From Bacillus sonorensis NBRC 101234 = KCTC 13918 (GTDB taxonomy: Bacteria; Bacillota; Bacilli; Bacillales; Bacillaceae): a stretch of 64,000 nt of DNA. The number at the start of each line of letters is the position of its first letter. Within the stretch, counting starts at the first letter, position 1. The translations under genes and the position numbers were made by a program. This document shows positions 30,799-42,447 of the stretch, in pieces. The DNA lies in assembly GCF_001592005.1 (NCBI RefSeq), contig NZ_BCVZ01000005.1, forward strand, positions 117,158 through 181,157, written 5' to 3'. The notes beneath the pieces were generated by a model. It had not been told where the DNA came from and made no database searches. It saw nothing but the letters and a program-made list of their open reading frames with translations.

Positions 30799-30835
30799 AA
30801 AAACCGGTGCACCTTTTGGTGAACCGGTTTTTAAA
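30799..30835. terminator. Bidirectional terminator between the GNAT gene and mtaB
   Basis: AAACCGGT and ACCGGTTT enclose a further CACC/GGTG stem, with A and T runs on opposite sides, so it can stop both converging transcripts. Confidence 0.88.
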
Positions 30836-30839
30836 ACAT

Positions 30840-32195
30840 TTAAGATGATAGACGCATGCTTTCAGGTACGCTGTCATCTGCGATGCGGACGAACTGTCCT
30901 TTATTGTAAGGATAGCCCGCTTCTGTGATTTTCACTTTGACAAGCTGGCCGATCATCTCTTCTGATCCTTCGAAAACCACTTTCATATAGTTGTCCGTAT
31001 AGCCGACATACAGGTTGTCTTCGCCCGTTTCTGTAAACTGCTCCTCAGGAATGATCTCGAGAACGTCTCCTTCATAATCTGAAGCATATTCTTTTGCCAG
31101 CTGGTCTGATAGAGCAATCAGTTTGTGAACCCGTTCGTTTTTCACGTTTTCATCGACCTGATCGTCCATGCGTGCAGCCGGAGTGCCCGTCCGTTTGCTG
31201 TATGGGAAGACGTGGAGCTCTGAAAACTTGTGCTCTTGAATAAAGTTATAGGTCTCCATGAATTCTTCTTCCGTCTCTCCCGGGAAGCCGACGATGACAT
31301 CGGATGTAACCGCAAGACCGGGGAGCGCTTTTTTAAGCTTTGTCAATCGGTCGGCGAAAAATTCCATTGTGTATTTTCTTCTCATCCGTTTCAGGACGCT
31401 GTTTGAGCCTGATTGAAGCGGAATGTGCAGGTGTCTGACAATTTTGTCTGACTTGTCGAGCACTTCAATAACCTCATCGGTTATTTGGCTCGCCTCGATT
31501 GAAGAGATACGGATTCGTTTCAAGCCTTTTACACGGCTGTCCAATTCTTTCAGGAGCTGTGCAAAATTATAATCCTTCATGTCCTCTCCATATCCGCCGG
31601 TATGGATGCCTGTCAGAACGATTTCCTTATAGCCGGCATCGACCAGCTGCTGCGCCTGGCGGATGACTTCTTCCGGATCACGGGAACGGAGAAGGCCGCG
31701 GGCCCATGGAATAATGCAGAATGTGCAAAAATTGTTGCAGCCTTCCTGAATTTTCAAAGAAGCGCGCGTCCGGTCGGTAAACGCCGGCACGTCAAGCTCC
31801 TCAAACACCCGGGCTTTCATGATGTTGCTGACACCGTTGATCGGTTGTCTTTCCTCTTGGTATTGCTTGATATATCCAAGCATTTTTTCACGATCTTGTG
31901 TACCGACGACGATGTCAACACCTGGAATCGCCATGATTTCCGCAGGGGACGTCTGGGCATAGCAGCCTGTCACGCAAATGACGGCATCAGGGTTTTGCCG
32001 GATCGCCCGTCTGATGACCTGGCGGCTTTTTTTATCGCCTGTGTTAGTGACGGTGCATGTATTAATGACATAAACATCTGCTGTGCTTTCAAAATCTTTT
32101 CGTTCATAACCGGCTTCTTTAAAGAGCTGCCAAATTGCTTCTGTTTCATAATGGTTGACCTTGCAGCCAAGGGTATGAAATGCAACGGTTGCCAT
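30840..32195 (-). CDS. mtaB: tRNA t6A37 methylthiotransferase MtaB
   Basis: MtaB (YqeV, 451 residues) is a radical-SAM enzyme that turns t6A37 of ANN-decoding tRNAs into ms2t6A. The N-terminal domain has three cluster cysteines (LGCKVN near 10, NTCTVT near 46, VTGCYAQ near 78). The radical-SAM motif GCNNFCTFCIIP (Cys-x3-Cys-x2-Cys) is near residue 153, and a TRAM domain closes the protein (about 375-440). It is the last gene of the dnaK heat-shock operon, 2 bp after rsmE. Confidence 0.97.
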   Translation of the reverse strand: MATVAFHTLGCKVNHYETEAIWQLFKEAGYERKDFESTADVYVINTCTVTNTGDKKSRQVIRRAIRQNPDAVICVTGCYAQTSPAEIMAIPGVDIVVGTQDREKMLGYIKQYQEERQPINGVSNIMKARVFEELDVPAFTDRTRASLKIQEGCNNFCTFCIIPWARGLLRSRDPEEVIRQAQQLVDAGYKEIVLTGIHTGGYGEDMKDYNFAQLLKELDSRVKGLKRIRISSIEASQITDEVIEVLDKSDKIVRHLHIPLQSGSNSVLKRMRRKYTMEFFADRLTKLKKALPGLAVTSDVIVGFPGETEEEFMETYNFIQEHKFSELHVFPYSKRTGTPAARMDDQVDENVKNERVHKLIALSDQLAKEYASDYEGDVLEIIPEEQFTETGEDNLYVGYTDNYMKVVFEGSEEMIGQLVKVKITEAGYPYNKGQFVRIADDSVPESMRLSS

Positions 32196-32197
32196 TG

Positions 32198-32965
32198 TTA
32201 TTCACCTCTTAATAACTCTGTATGATAGGAAACTGCCGCCAAAGCGTAAAGCGGCGCCGTTTCCGCCCTTAATATGCGCGGTCCGAGCCCGCAGGCGAGA
32301 GCGCCTTTTTCTTTGAGCGCTTCGATCTCGCTTTCTGAAAACCCGCCTTCCGGACCAAACACCATCAGCAGGGAAGAACCTTCCGGCAGGTCTTTGATCA
32401 CGGATTGAAACTGGCTGTTTTCTCCTTGTTTCGATGACTCTTCGTATGCAACGACACATTTATCGAAGCTGGGAAGGCTTTCAAGCAAGCCTTTAAACGT
32501 AAGGACGCCCCCCACTTCGGGAATCTTGTTTCTGTGGGACTGCTCCGCAGCTTCCTTGGCGATTTTCAGCCATCTCTCCCGTTTTTTCTTCGCCTTTTTA
32601 TGATCGAGCTTCACGACCGACCGCGACGCCTCAAAGGGGAAAAACGAGCTTGCCCCGAGCTCGGTGCCTTTTTGAATGATCCATTCGAGTTTATCACCTT
32701 TCGGGAGGCCGTTTGCGATGTGGACTCGGATCGGCAGCTCGCGATTTTTCCCGGTCCAGTCCACAACGGATAGCACAACCTCTTCCTTTGACAAAGATTC
32801 AATCCGGCATTCGGCTTCATGGCCGTCCTTCGCACAGCACATGACATGATCGCCCGACGACATTCTCATCACATTGACGATGTGGTGGACGTCTTCTCCT
32901 TTAATGATGACTGCGGGCAATGCAGTGATCTCCTGTTTTGTTTGTTCGATAAAATATCGTTGCAT
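32198..32965 (-). CDS. rsmE: 16S rRNA m3U1498 methyltransferase RsmE
   Basis: RsmE (YqeU, 255 residues) methylates U1498 of 16S rRNA. An N-terminal PUA-like domain (about 1-70) precedes a SPOUT methyltransferase domain with the deep trefoil knot motifs LLMVFGPEGGFSESE (about 195) and LGPRILRAETAPLYAL (about 225). It lies in the dnaK operon between prmA and mtaB. Confidence 0.96.
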   Translation of the reverse strand: MQRYFIEQTKQEITALPAVIIKGEDVHHIVNVMRMSSGDHVMCCAKDGHEAECRIESLSKEEVVLSVVDWTGKNRELPIRVHIANGLPKGDKLEWIIQKGTELGASSFFPFEASRSVVKLDHKKAKKKRERWLKIAKEAAEQSHRNKIPEVGGVLTFKGLLESLPSFDKCVVAYEESSKQGENSQFQSVIKDLPEGSSLLMVFGPEGGFSESEIEALKEKGALACGLGPRILRAETAPLYALAAVSYHTELLRGE

Positions 32966-32989
32966 ACGCTTTTAGACACCTACTAACGA

Positions 32990-33925
32990 TTATTTTTGGG
33001 CGATGATGCTGACCCAGTCCTCCATGGAAAGCACTTCAATGATCGTGAAGCCCTCTTTTGCAAGAGCGTCTTTGACTTCCTGTTTTTTCTGCTGAATGAT
33101 CCCCGACGTGATAAAATAGCCTCCTTCTTTCAGCAGATCGTAGGCCTGCTTTGTAAAACGAAGAATGACTTCCGCCAAAATGTTTGCGACAATGACATCT
33201 TTTTCTCCTGCAATCCCGTCGAGCAGATTGTTTTGCTTGATGTCGATGCGATCTGCGACTTTATTAAGCTTGGAATTCAAACGGGCGCTTTCAACGGCAA
33301 CCGGATCAAGGTCGTACGCCTCTACCCGGTCGGCTGCGAGCATGGCTGAAGCGATGCTCAAAATGCCTGTTCCCGTTCCGACGTCCACGACTGAGTCGCC
33401 TTTCTTCACATACCTTTCAAGCGCCTGTATACAAAGGACTGTGGTCGGGTGCGTCCCTGTTCCGAATGCCATTCCCGGATCCATCTCGATGATCAGCTCA
33501 TCTGTATGAACCGGCGTATACTCTTCCCAAGTCGGAACGATCGTAAATTTTTCGGAAATCTTCACGGGATGATAATATTTTTTCCAAGCTGTCGCCCATT
33601 CTTCTTCATTCACCTCACTGATGGTGATTTTATTTCTTCCGAGGTCAATATCATATAACAACAGATTGTTAATGGTTTCCTTGATGCCTTCCACGGTTTC
33701 TCCCAAAAAGCTGTTGATCGGGAGATACGCTTTGATGATGACCCCTTCATCAGGGTAATCATTGGGGTCGAGCTGGTAGATTTCTCCGTACACATTCTCA
33801 CGTTCTTTTGTTAAATCAAGCGGATCTTCAATCACCACTCCACTCGCACCAGCTTCATGCAAAATATTTGAGATGGGCTCAACCGCTTCATTTGTCGTGT
33901 GAATGCAGATTTCGGACCATTTCAT
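32990..33925 (-). CDS. prmA: Ribosomal protein L11 methyltransferase PrmA
   Basis: PrmA (YqeT, 311 residues) trimethylates ribosomal protein L11. The N-terminal substrate-binding domain (about 1-95) begins [17 protein letters not shown]; the Rossmann domain shows [11 protein letters not shown] (about 150), [14 protein letters not shown] (about 175) and [11 protein letters not shown] (about 240). It lies 23 bp after dnaJ and was described as part of the seven-gene dnaK operon in B. subtilis. Confidence 0.97.
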   Translation of the reverse strand: MKWSEICIHTTNEAVEPISNILHEAGASGVVIEDPLDLTKERENVYGEIYQLDPNDYPDEGVIIKAYLPINSFLGETVEGIKETINNLLLYDIDLGRNKITISEVNEEEWATAWKKYYHPVKISEKFTIVPTWEEYTPVHTDELIIEMDPGMAFGTGTHPTTVLCIQALERYVKKGDSVVDVGTGTGILSIASAMLAADRVEAYDLDPVAVESARLNSKLNKVADRIDIKQNNLLDGIAGEKDVIVANILAEVILRFTKQAYDLLKEGGYFITSGIIQQKKQEVKDALAKEGFTIIEVLSMEDWVSIIAQK

Positions 33926-33948
33926 ACTACCAACTCCTCATCCAATCA

Positions 33949-35076
33949 TTAATCACCTTTAAAGGCGCGTTTTACTTTATCGAAAAAACTCATTTCCTGT
34001 TCATCTGGCATATTTCCGCTCACTTCAGCAAACTCGCGGATAATTTTTTTCTGGCTTTCCGTTAAATTGGTCGGTGTGACGACGCGGACGACGATATGCT
34101 GGTCGCCTTGTCCATATCCGCGGACATTTGCTACGCCTTTCCCTTTTAAGCGGAACTTCGTACCCGTCTGCGTTCCTGCAGGAATCTTTAATTTTACTTT
34201 TCCGTGAAGTGTCGGCACTTCGATCTCATCTCCGAGCGCGGCCTGTGCGAAAGTCAACGGCATTTCGCAGTAAATGTCGTCTCCGTCACGCTCGAAAAAT
34301 TCATGCGGACGAACGCGGAAAACGACGAATAAGTCACCTGACGGTCCACCGTTTACACCCGGTTCGCCCTGTCCGGCCACCCGAAGCTGCTGGCCGTCAT
34401 CCACACCCGCCGGAATGGTGACATTGATTTTCTTGCGTTTTTTCACTGTTCCTGCTCCGCCGCATGTTGAGCATTTGTGCTTAATTTGCTTGCCTGTACC
34501 GTTACAATAATGACAAACTCTCCGGTTGACGACCTTGCCGAATGGTGTGGACTGCTCCATGTTCAGCTGGCCTGATCCTCCGCAGTGTGAACATGTATCA
34601 GGTTTGGTCCCCGGCTTTGCGCCTGAACCATGGCATGTATCACACGTTTCCTCGCGCGGGATTTCGATTGTTGTCTCTTTTCCGAAAGCCGCTTCTTCAA
34701 ACGACAGCGTCATCGTATATTGCAGATCGGCTCCCTGCCTCGGGGCATTTGGGTCTCTCCGTCTCGCGCCGCCGCCGAAAATGCTTGAGAAAATATCGTC
34801 AAAACCAAAACCGCCGAAGTCGCCGCCGCCAAAACCGCCGCCGCCGAATCCCTGGTTTGGATCGGTATGGCCGAATTGGTCGTAATGGGCCCGTTTTTGG
34901 TCATCAGAAAGTGTTTCATAAGCTTCTTTCACTTCTTTGAATTGATCAGCCGCTCCGGCTTCTTTGTTGATGTCCGGGTGATATTTTTTGGAAAGCTTGC
35001 GGTAAGCTTTTTTTATCTCATCTTTTGAAGCGCTCTTACTTACCCCAAGCACCTCATAGTAATCACGCTTACTCAT
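33949..35076 (-). CDS. dnaJ: Chaperone protein DnaJ
   Basis: DnaJ (375 residues), the Hsp40 partner that stimulates DnaK. The J domain (about 1-70) has the HPD motif in [10 protein letters not shown] Gly/Phe-rich linker (about 75-115) is followed by four zinc-binding repeats ([32 protein letters not shown]; about 145-215) and the C-terminal peptide-binding domains. A separate sigma-A promoter lies before it, in addition to read-through from dnaK. Confidence 0.98.
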   Translation of the reverse strand: MSKRDYYEVLGVSKSASKDEIKKAYRKLSKKYHPDINKEAGAADQFKEVKEAYETLSDDQKRAHYDQFGHTDPNQGFGGGGFGGGDFGGFGFDDIFSSIFGGGARRRDPNAPRQGADLQYTMTLSFEEAAFGKETTIEIPREETCDTCHGSGAKPGTKPDTCSHCGGSGQLNMEQSTPFGKVVNRRVCHYCNGTGKQIKHKCSTCGGAGTVKKRKKINVTIPAGVDDGQQLRVAGQGEPGVNGGPSGDLFVVFRVRPHEFFERDGDDIYCEMPLTFAQAALGDEIEVPTLHGKVKLKIPAGTQTGTKFRLKGKGVANVRGYGQGDQHIVVRVVTPTNLTESQKKIIREFAEVSGNMPDEQEMSFFDKVKRAFKGD

Positions 35077-35110
35077 CTCTTCACACTCCCGATTTTCTCA
35101 CATAAATTAG

Positions 35111-35140
35111 ATTGTATCATTTCAAATTATGTTTTTTCAA
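35111..35140 (-). promoter_or_regulatory. Internal sigma-A promoter before dnaJ
   Basis: TTGAAA (35140-35135), an 18-base spacer and TACAAT (35116-35111). A second promoter at this place is known in the B. subtilis dnaK operon. Confidence 0.65.
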
Positions 35141-35165
35141 TTCCTTTTGTCCCTAAGGAAGAAAA

Positions 35166-35200
35166 AAGTCAAAGTCAAGAGATCCTGACTTTGACTTTCA
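35166..35200 (-). terminator. Hairpin with U tract between dnaK and dnaJ
   Basis: AAGTCAAAGTCA and TGACTTTGACTT form a perfect 12-bp stem with an 8-base loop, followed on the minus strand by TTTTTTCTTCC. It would partly terminate dnaK transcripts and protect their 3' end. Confidence 0.7.
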
Positions 35201-35216
35201 TCGCCGGTAAGGTCAT

Positions 35217-35243
35217 ATACTGTGCGGGCCATGCCCGCACAGC
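35217..35243. repeat. GC-rich hairpin just after dnaK
   Basis: CTGTGCGGGC and GCCCGCACAG form a perfect 10-bp stem with a 3-base loop, 12 bases past the dnaK stop. The T tract lies on the plus-strand side, so for dnaK it is more likely a 3' stability hairpin than a terminator. Confidence 0.7.
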
Positions 35244-35254
35244 TTTTTATTTTC

Positions 35255-37105
<1,851 letters not shown>

Positions 37106-37113
37106 CTATGTAG

Positions 37114-37707
37114 TTATTGATTTACTTTCACCATAGAAGGACGGATCACCCGGTCCTTAAGTTTATAGCCTTTTTGCAGCTCTTCAACGACTGCATTTGA
37201 TTCATATTGTTCATCCTCAACCTGCATCACGGCCTGGTGAAGGTTCGGGTCAAACTGCTGGCCGACGGAAGGGATTTCTTCAACACCTTCATTTTTAAGA
37301 GCCTCAAGGATTTGGCGGTGCACCATTTCCATCCCTTGAAGCAGGCTTTTCGTCTGCTCATTGTCAGGCTCGATCCCGAGAGCGCGATCAAAATTGTCGA
37401 GCGCCGGCAGCAAATCGCTGATGATGCGCTGTGAACGGTATTTTTCCGCTGCTTCAAGATCAAGGCGGGCACGTCGTTTGTAATTTTCAAAATCCGCCTG
37501 AACACGTAAAAGTTTATTTTCTTTCTCTTCAAGACGCTCTTGAAGTTCTTTTAGTTGCTTTTCAAGCAGTTCAGTTTGATTTTCTTCTGTCTGCTCATCG
37601 GCTTCCGGAGCCGCTTCTTCTGCTTCAGCAGTTTCAGCCGCTTCCGCTTCTGTCTTGTTCAGCTCTTCCTGCTCTTTTTGTTCCTGGTTTTGTTTTTCTT
37701 CTGCCAT
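37114..37707 (-). CDS. grpE: Nucleotide exchange factor GrpE
   Basis: GrpE (197 residues) releases ADP from DnaK. The N-terminal 55 residues are extremely acidic with Glu/Gln/Ala repeats and probably disordered. A long coiled coil (about 50-110) precedes the beta-domain, which contains [19 protein letters not shown] and the closing [22 protein letters not shown] signature. Second gene of the hrcA operon. Confidence 0.97.
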   Translation of the reverse strand: MAEEKQNQEQKEQEELNKTEAEAAETAEAEEAAPEADEQTEENQTELLEKQLKELQERLEEKENKLLRVQADFENYKRRARLDLEAAEKYRSQRIISDLLPALDNFDRALGIEPDNEQTKSLLQGMEMVHRQILEALKNEGVEEIPSVGQQFDPNLHQAVMQVEDEQYESNAVVEELQKGYKLKDRVIRPSMVKVNQ

Positions 37708-37785
37708 CTGTGTTCACCTCCCTTAAAGGTTCGTTCAATGATGAAGAGAAGGGAAAGCTCCCTTCTGCCTGTTTTCTGTACTGCC

Positions 37786-38817
37786 TTACCCATCATACAA
37801 ACTTGTCAGCGCTTTTGACAAGTCAGACGATACATGCTGGAGCAAGCTGACAACGCGGGAATAATCCATCCGCGTCGGTCCGATTACCGCTATCGAGCCG
37901 ATTTGTTTCGAACCGAGCGTATATGTGGCGGTAATCAGGCTGCAGTTTTCCATTTCTTCATAATCATTTTCTTTACCGATTTTAATGGTGATTCCGGCTT
38001 CTGTCGACTGAAAAAGCCGCAAAATCTCCTGTTCTTTCTCAATAAGCGACAAAAGGGATTTGACCCTTTCGATATCGTGAAATTCGGGCTGATTCAGCAT
38101 ATTAATCTTGCCGCCGAAAAACAGCCGGTCGGTATGGGCCGAAGAATCCAGCGTGGCGCCGAGCGCATTGAGAATCTGGTCATAGTTTTGAATGTGAGAC
38201 CGCAAAAAGATGACCACTTCTTTAAAAATCCTGTCTTTAAGCTCTGATATCGGTACGCCCACAAGGCGTTCATTTAATATATTGACCAGCTTTTCAAGGT
38301 CTGAGAGATCGACCTCCGCCGGAAAATTAATCGTTTTATGTTCGACATGTCCCGTGTTTGTCACGAGAATCGCAATTGCCTTTTTCGGCTGGATCGGTAC
38401 GATCTGAATTTGCTTCAAATGATTTTCACTCAGTCTGGGGCCGAGAACGATCGATGTATAATTTGTCAGGTCGGATAAGACTTGAGCCGATTTCTGAACG
38501 GCTTTTTCAAGTTCAAAGATTTTTTCTTTGAAAATGGAATGAATTAATTTCAAATCCGTCTTTGACAGCTTTCCTGGAGAAAGCAAATGATCAACATAAT
38601 AGCGATAGCCTTTTTCAGAAGGAATCCGGCCTGAAGATGAGTGGGTTTTTTCAATAAATCCAAGCTCTTCCAAGTCAGCCATTTCATTTCTGATCGTAGC
38701 CGAGCTGAATGTGATGTCGTCTTTTTTAGAAAGTGTTCTTGATCCCACCGGCTGAGCTGAACGAATAAAATCGTTGACGATAACCTGCAAGATTAACAGC
38801 TGACGATTTGTTAACAT
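37786..38817 (-). CDS. hrcA: Heat-shock repressor HrcA
   Basis: HrcA (343 residues) represses class I heat-shock genes by binding CIRCE and needs GroEL for activity. The winged helix at the N-terminus (about 1-75, [17 protein letters not shown] ... [16 protein letters not shown]) is followed by a GAF-like and dimerisation domain. It is the first gene of its own repressed operon; the CIRCE element lies 14 bp before its start codon. Confidence 0.98.
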   Translation of the reverse strand: MLTNRQLLILQVIVNDFIRSAQPVGSRTLSKKDDITFSSATIRNEMADLEELGFIEKTHSSSGRIPSEKGYRYYVDHLLSPGKLSKTDLKLIHSIFKEKIFELEKAVQKSAQVLSDLTNYTSIVLGPRLSENHLKQIQIVPIQPKKAIAILVTNTGHVEHKTINFPAEVDLSDLEKLVNILNERLVGVPISELKDRIFKEVVIFLRSHIQNYDQILNALGATLDSSAHTDRLFFGGKINMLNQPEFHDIERVKSLLSLIEKEQEILRLFQSTEAGITIKIGKENDYEEMENCSLITATYTLGSKQIGSIAVIGPTRMDYSRVVSLLQHVSSDLSKALTSLYDG

Positions 38818-38831
38818 TCATATCACCCCTG

Positions 38832-38858
38832 TTAGCACTCTCGGTGAATGAGTGCTAA
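38832..38858. promoter_or_regulatory. CIRCE operator
   Basis: TTAGCACTC, 9 bases, GAGTGCTAA: a perfect match to the CIRCE inverted repeat bound by HrcA, placed directly after the predicted transcription start of the hrcA operon. Confidence 0.98.
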
Positions 38859-38868
38859 TTGTATATCA

Positions 38869-38897
38869 AAATTACCAAACCGCAATCAAAATGTCAA
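38869..38897 (-). promoter_or_regulatory. Sigma-A promoter of the hrcA-dnaK operon
   Basis: TTGACA (38897-38892), a 17-base spacer and TAATTT (38874-38869). The -35 box abuts the hemW stop codon, and the CIRCE covers the initial transcribed region. Confidence 0.75.
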
Positions 38898-40037
38898 TTA
38901 TAACTCTCCCAAGAACGCCTGAAACACTTCATTACCCAATAGCTTTCCATCATGTGTCAAACATACGCTTTTTTCCGTGTTGAACACGAGTCCTTTTTCT
39001 TCGAGCGTGCGCAGGACGTCAGCGAAAAGATCGTCAAGCGGTGTGCCGTATTTCTCGAAAAACCGCTCTTTAGAAACGCCGGCTGTTTTTCGAAGACCGA
39101 GAAACATCTCTTCTTCAATCTGCTCATTTCTTGTCACCTGATGAATCTCCTTGTAAGGACACCCACTCTTGTCAATGAGGTCGATGTAATGTTTGACAGG
39201 GCCTGCGTTCACGGTTCGTTTGCCATTGATATAACCGTGTGCGCCCGCTCCAAAGCCAAAGTATTCTTCATTGCTCCAATATGTGAGGTTGTGCCTGCTT
39301 TCAAACCCTTTTTTCGCAAAGTTGCTGATCTCATATTGGTGGATGCCGGCCCCGGTCATTTTGTTCATGACAAGCTCATACATTTCAGCCTCCTGCTCCT
39401 GCTGGGGCAGGTGAAGGCGGCCTTTTTTCATCAGGTTGTAAAAGACGGTTTTCGGCTCGACAATGAGCGAATACACCGAATAATGCTCTGCGCCGAGAGA
39501 CAGCGCCGTATCAAGCGATGCGTCAAGATGATGGACGGTCTGCCCCGGGAGGCCGAACATGAGGTCGAGGCTGATGTTTTCAAACCCCGCTTCTCTCGCC
39601 CTCTCAAAGGACGCGAACACATCTTTTTGCTCGTGAACTCTGCCGATCTTCTTCAGAAGCTCGTCTTCAAACGTTTGAACCCCGAAGCTCAGCCTGTCTA
39701 CACCGGCTGCTTTCAACACGTTCAGCTTTTCGGACGAGAGATCGTCGGGATTGGCTTCGACGGCAAATTCAACCAAGCTTTCGGACGGCTTTAACACCGT
39801 GTGGATGGAGTCAAGCAATCGCTCAAGCTGACCGGCCGATAATGAAGTCGGCGTGCCCCCGCCGATAAAAATCGTCTTCAGCTCGGGGTGTCCGTTCGCC
39901 TCCATGGAATGGACCATTTCTTTTTCCAGTGAGCGCAAGTACTCGTCAACAGGCTGGCTTTGAATAAAAAATTTATTAAAATCGCAATAATGGCAGATGT
40001 GCTCGCAAAACGGAATATGGATATAAGCGGATTTCAT
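38898..40037 (-). CDS. hemW: Radical-SAM heme chaperone HemW
   Basis: A 379-residue HemW protein (long annotated HemN in Bacillus). The radical-SAM motif is CEHICHYCDF (Cys-x3-Cys-x2-Cys) near residues 11-18, followed by IFIGGGTPTSL and the HemN C-terminal domain (about 300-379). HemW-type proteins bind heme and assist its insertion, whereas true HemN has an extra N-terminal cysteine and is longer. It lies between lepA and hrcA as in B. subtilis. Confidence 0.94.
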   Translation of the reverse strand: MKSAYIHIPFCEHICHYCDFNKFFIQSQPVDEYLRSLEKEMVHSMEANGHPELKTIFIGGGTPTSLSAGQLERLLDSIHTVLKPSESLVEFAVEANPDDLSSEKLNVLKAAGVDRLSFGVQTFEDELLKKIGRVHEQKDVFASFERAREAGFENISLDLMFGLPGQTVHHLDASLDTALSLGAEHYSVYSLIVEPKTVFYNLMKKGRLHLPQQEQEAEMYELVMNKMTGAGIHQYEISNFAKKGFESRHNLTYWSNEEYFGFGAGAHGYINGKRTVNAGPVKHYIDLIDKSGCPYKEIHQVTRNEQIEEEMFLGLRKTAGVSKERFFEKYGTPLDDLFADVLRTLEEKGLVFNTEKSVCLTHDGKLLGNEVFQAFLGEL

Positions 40038-40067
40038 TTATTTTTTCACCTTCTTTACGGGAAGAAG

Positions 40068-40090
40068 CCGCAGTGGTTAAGCTGCGGCGG
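40068..40090 (-). terminator. Possible terminator after lepA
   Basis: GCCGCAG and CTGCGGC form a 7-bp stem on the minus strand followed by a short T/C-rich tract. The U run is weak, so read-through into hemW is likely. Confidence 0.45.
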
Positions 40091-40097
40091 CAGGGTC

Positions 40098-41936
40098 TTA
40101 TGATTTCTGGCCGCTGTCGTCCATTTTCAGTACAGCCATAAAGGCTTCCTGCGGAACTTCGACAGAGCCGACCTGTTTCATTCTTCGCTTTCCTTCTTTT
40201 TGCTTTTCAAGCAGTTTGCGCTTTCTGGAAATATCTCCGCCGTAACATTTCGCCAGAACGTTTTTGCGCATCGCCTTGATCGTTGACCGGGCGATGATCT
40301 TCTGGCCGATGGCAGCCTGAACCGGCACCTCGAACTGCTGACGCGGAATCAGTTCTTTCAGCTTTTCAACGATGACCTTTCCGCGCTCATACGCATAATC
40401 GCGGTGAACGATGAAAGAAAGGGCGTCGATTTTTTCGCCGTTCAGCATGATGTCCATTTTCACGAGTTTGGACGGTTTATAGCCGATCAGTTCATAATCA
40501 AACGATGCATAGCCCTTTGTGTTCGATTTCAGCTGATCGAAAAATTCATAAACGATTTCAGCGAGCGGGATTTCATAAATAATGCTGACCCGGTTGGCAT
40601 CGAGATACTGCATGTCGATAAACTGGCCGCGCTTGCCTTGGCATAATTCCATCACCGCCCCGACAAAGTCGTTCGGCACCATCATCGTCGCTTTGACGTA
40701 CGGCTCTTCAACACGTTCGATCTTCTGCGGATCAGGCATATTTGACGGGTTGTCGACGACGATTTTTTCGCCGTCCGTCATGTAAACGTTGTAAATAACG
40801 CTCGGCGCCGTCGTGATCAGATCGATCTTAAATTCGCGTTCAATCCGCTCCTGGATGATCTCCATGTGGAGCATGCCCAGGAATCCGCAGCGGAAACCGA
40901 AGCCGAGGGCCTGGGACGTTTCAGCCTCATATTGAAGAGAGGAGTCGTTCAGCTCCAGCTTTTCAAGCGCTTCCCGCAAATCATTGTATTTCGCGGTATC
41001 GATCGGATACAGTCCGCAATACACCATCGGATTCAGTTTTCTGTAGCCTGGCAGGGCTTCCGGAGCAGGGTTTTCCGCGCTCGTAATCGTATCCCCGACG
41101 CGGGTGTCCCCCACGTTTTTGATAGCCGCCGTCAGGAATCCGACATCACCGACGGTCAATTCATCGACAGGAACGGCTTTCGGCGTAAATACACCGACTT
41201 CTGTGACTTCAAATTCCTTGCCAGTCGCCATCATCTTAATTTTCTGGCCTGCTTTGACGGTCCCCTGAACAACCCTGATATAAGCGACAACGCCTCTGTA
41301 AGCATCGTAGAGGGAATCGAAGATCAAAGCTTGCAAAGGCGCTTCCGGATCGCCGCTTGGAGCCGGGACTTTTTCGACGATCTGTTCGAGAATCTCCTCA
41401 ATTCCGATACCCGCTTTGGCAGAGGCCAAAACGGCTTCTGAAGCATCGAGTCCGATGACATCTTCCACCTCTTGGCGGACGCGCTCAGGCTCTGCGCTCG
41501 GAAGGTCGATTTTATTAATGACCGGAAGAATTTCGAGGTCATTATCAAGCGCAAGGTAAACGTTTGCGAGCGTCTGCGCCTCAATCCCCTGTGCCGCGTC
41601 AACGACGAGAATCGCGCCTTCACACGCCGCCAGGCTTCGCGACACCTCATAGGTGAAGTCTACATGCCCCGGGGTGTCAATGAGGTGAAAAATATATTCC
41701 TCTCCGTCTTTCGCTTTATATTTCAGCTGTACGGAGTTCAGTTTAATGGTGATTCCTCTTTCTCGTTCCAAATCCATCGAGTCGAGCAGCTGCTCTTTCA
41801 TTTCCCTTTGAGTGATTGCCGCCGTTTTTTCCAATATCCGGTCTGCCAAAGTGGATTTTCCGTGGTCAATATGGGCGATAATAGAGAAATTGCGAATTCT
41901 CGACTGTCTTTGTAATCGTTTTTCTTTGTCTGTCAC
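40098..41936 (-). CDS. lepA: Elongation factor 4 (LepA)
   Basis: EF4/LepA (612 residues), a ribosome-associated GTPase related to EF-G. G1 is [10 protein letters not shown] (about 19-28), the switch region RERGITI, G3 DTPGHVDF, and G4 NKIDLPSA. Domains II, III and V follow and end in the LepA-specific C-terminal domain (about 490-600, [19 protein letters not shown]). GTG 41936 was chosen: GGAG lies 6 bases upstream and the product begins [18 protein letters not shown] as in B. subtilis. Confidence 0.97.
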   Translation of the reverse strand: MTDKEKRLQRQSRIRNFSIIAHIDHGKSTLADRILEKTAAITQREMKEQLLDSMDLERERGITIKLNSVQLKYKAKDGEEYIFHLIDTPGHVDFTYEVSRSLAACEGAILVVDAAQGIEAQTLANVYLALDNDLEILPVINKIDLPSAEPERVRQEVEDVIGLDASEAVLASAKAGIGIEEILEQIVEKVPAPSGDPEAPLQALIFDSLYDAYRGVVAYIRVVQGTVKAGQKIKMMATGKEFEVTEVGVFTPKAVPVDELTVGDVGFLTAAIKNVGDTRVGDTITSAENPAPEALPGYRKLNPMVYCGLYPIDTAKYNDLREALEKLELNDSSLQYEAETSQALGFGFRCGFLGMLHMEIIQERIEREFKIDLITTAPSVIYNVYMTDGEKIVVDNPSNMPDPQKIERVEEPYVKATMMVPNDFVGAVMELCQGKRGQFIDMQYLDANRVSIIYEIPLAEIVYEFFDQLKSNTKGYASFDYELIGYKPSKLVKMDIMLNGEKIDALSFIVHRDYAYERGKVIVEKLKELIPRQQFEVPVQAAIGQKIIARSTIKAMRKNVLAKCYGGDISRKRKLLEKQKEGKRRMKQVGSVEVPQEAFMAVLKMDDSGQKS

Positions 41937-42106
41937 ACTAATCACTCCTACTATGAAACGCAACATGCGCTAGCTTAGATTATATCAATAGGCATGTGAA
42001 GATTCAATGTTTAGAAATAAACGCGGAGGAAAGCGGATTTCCCATCATGGAAGCGGCAAAAAAGAGAAAAACAAGCTGGATGGTGCAGCTCGCCTTTCTC
42101 TTCGTC

Positions 42107-42430
42107 TTAATCCGTTTTCTCTTTTATCCAATCATACAAAGACCGGGCCGAGTTCGTGACCGAGTCGGCCAGGGCGCGGCCGGCGGAAGAAAAGAAGTTG
42201 AATGCTTCCAATTGTTCAAGCTCTTTCTGCTTTTCTTCCAAATCGATTTGATGGCCGAGAATTGAAGCCTCTTTTGCTTCACCTTCAGAAAAGCTGAGCG
42301 CTCCTTTTAAATCGGGGTCTTTGTAGCCCTTCATTTCCAGCATCCCGTTATTCGCCTGCTGCATGCCGAGCAGAACGCCGAAAAACATGACGGCGGAAAC
42401 CAATATACATTTCCCTATAAAAGAAGCCAC
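42107..42430 (-). CDS. yqxA: YqxA family protein
   Basis: A 107-residue protein of unknown function. One N-terminal membrane or signal segment (about 5-22, GKCILVSAVMFFGVLLGMQ) is followed by a charged helical region rich in Glu and Leu and a tryptophan-containing C-terminus. It lies 17 bp after spoIIP, in a gpr-spoIIP-yqxA order that suggests a sporulation or envelope role. Function is not shown by the sequence. Confidence 0.85.
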   Translation of the reverse strand: MASFIGKCILVSAVMFFGVLLGMQQANNGMLEMKGYKDPDLKGALSFSEGEAKEASILGHQIDLEEKQKELEQLEAFNFFSSAGRALADSVTNSARSLYDWIKEKTD

Positions 42431-42447
42431 TTTTCATCACCTAGTTT

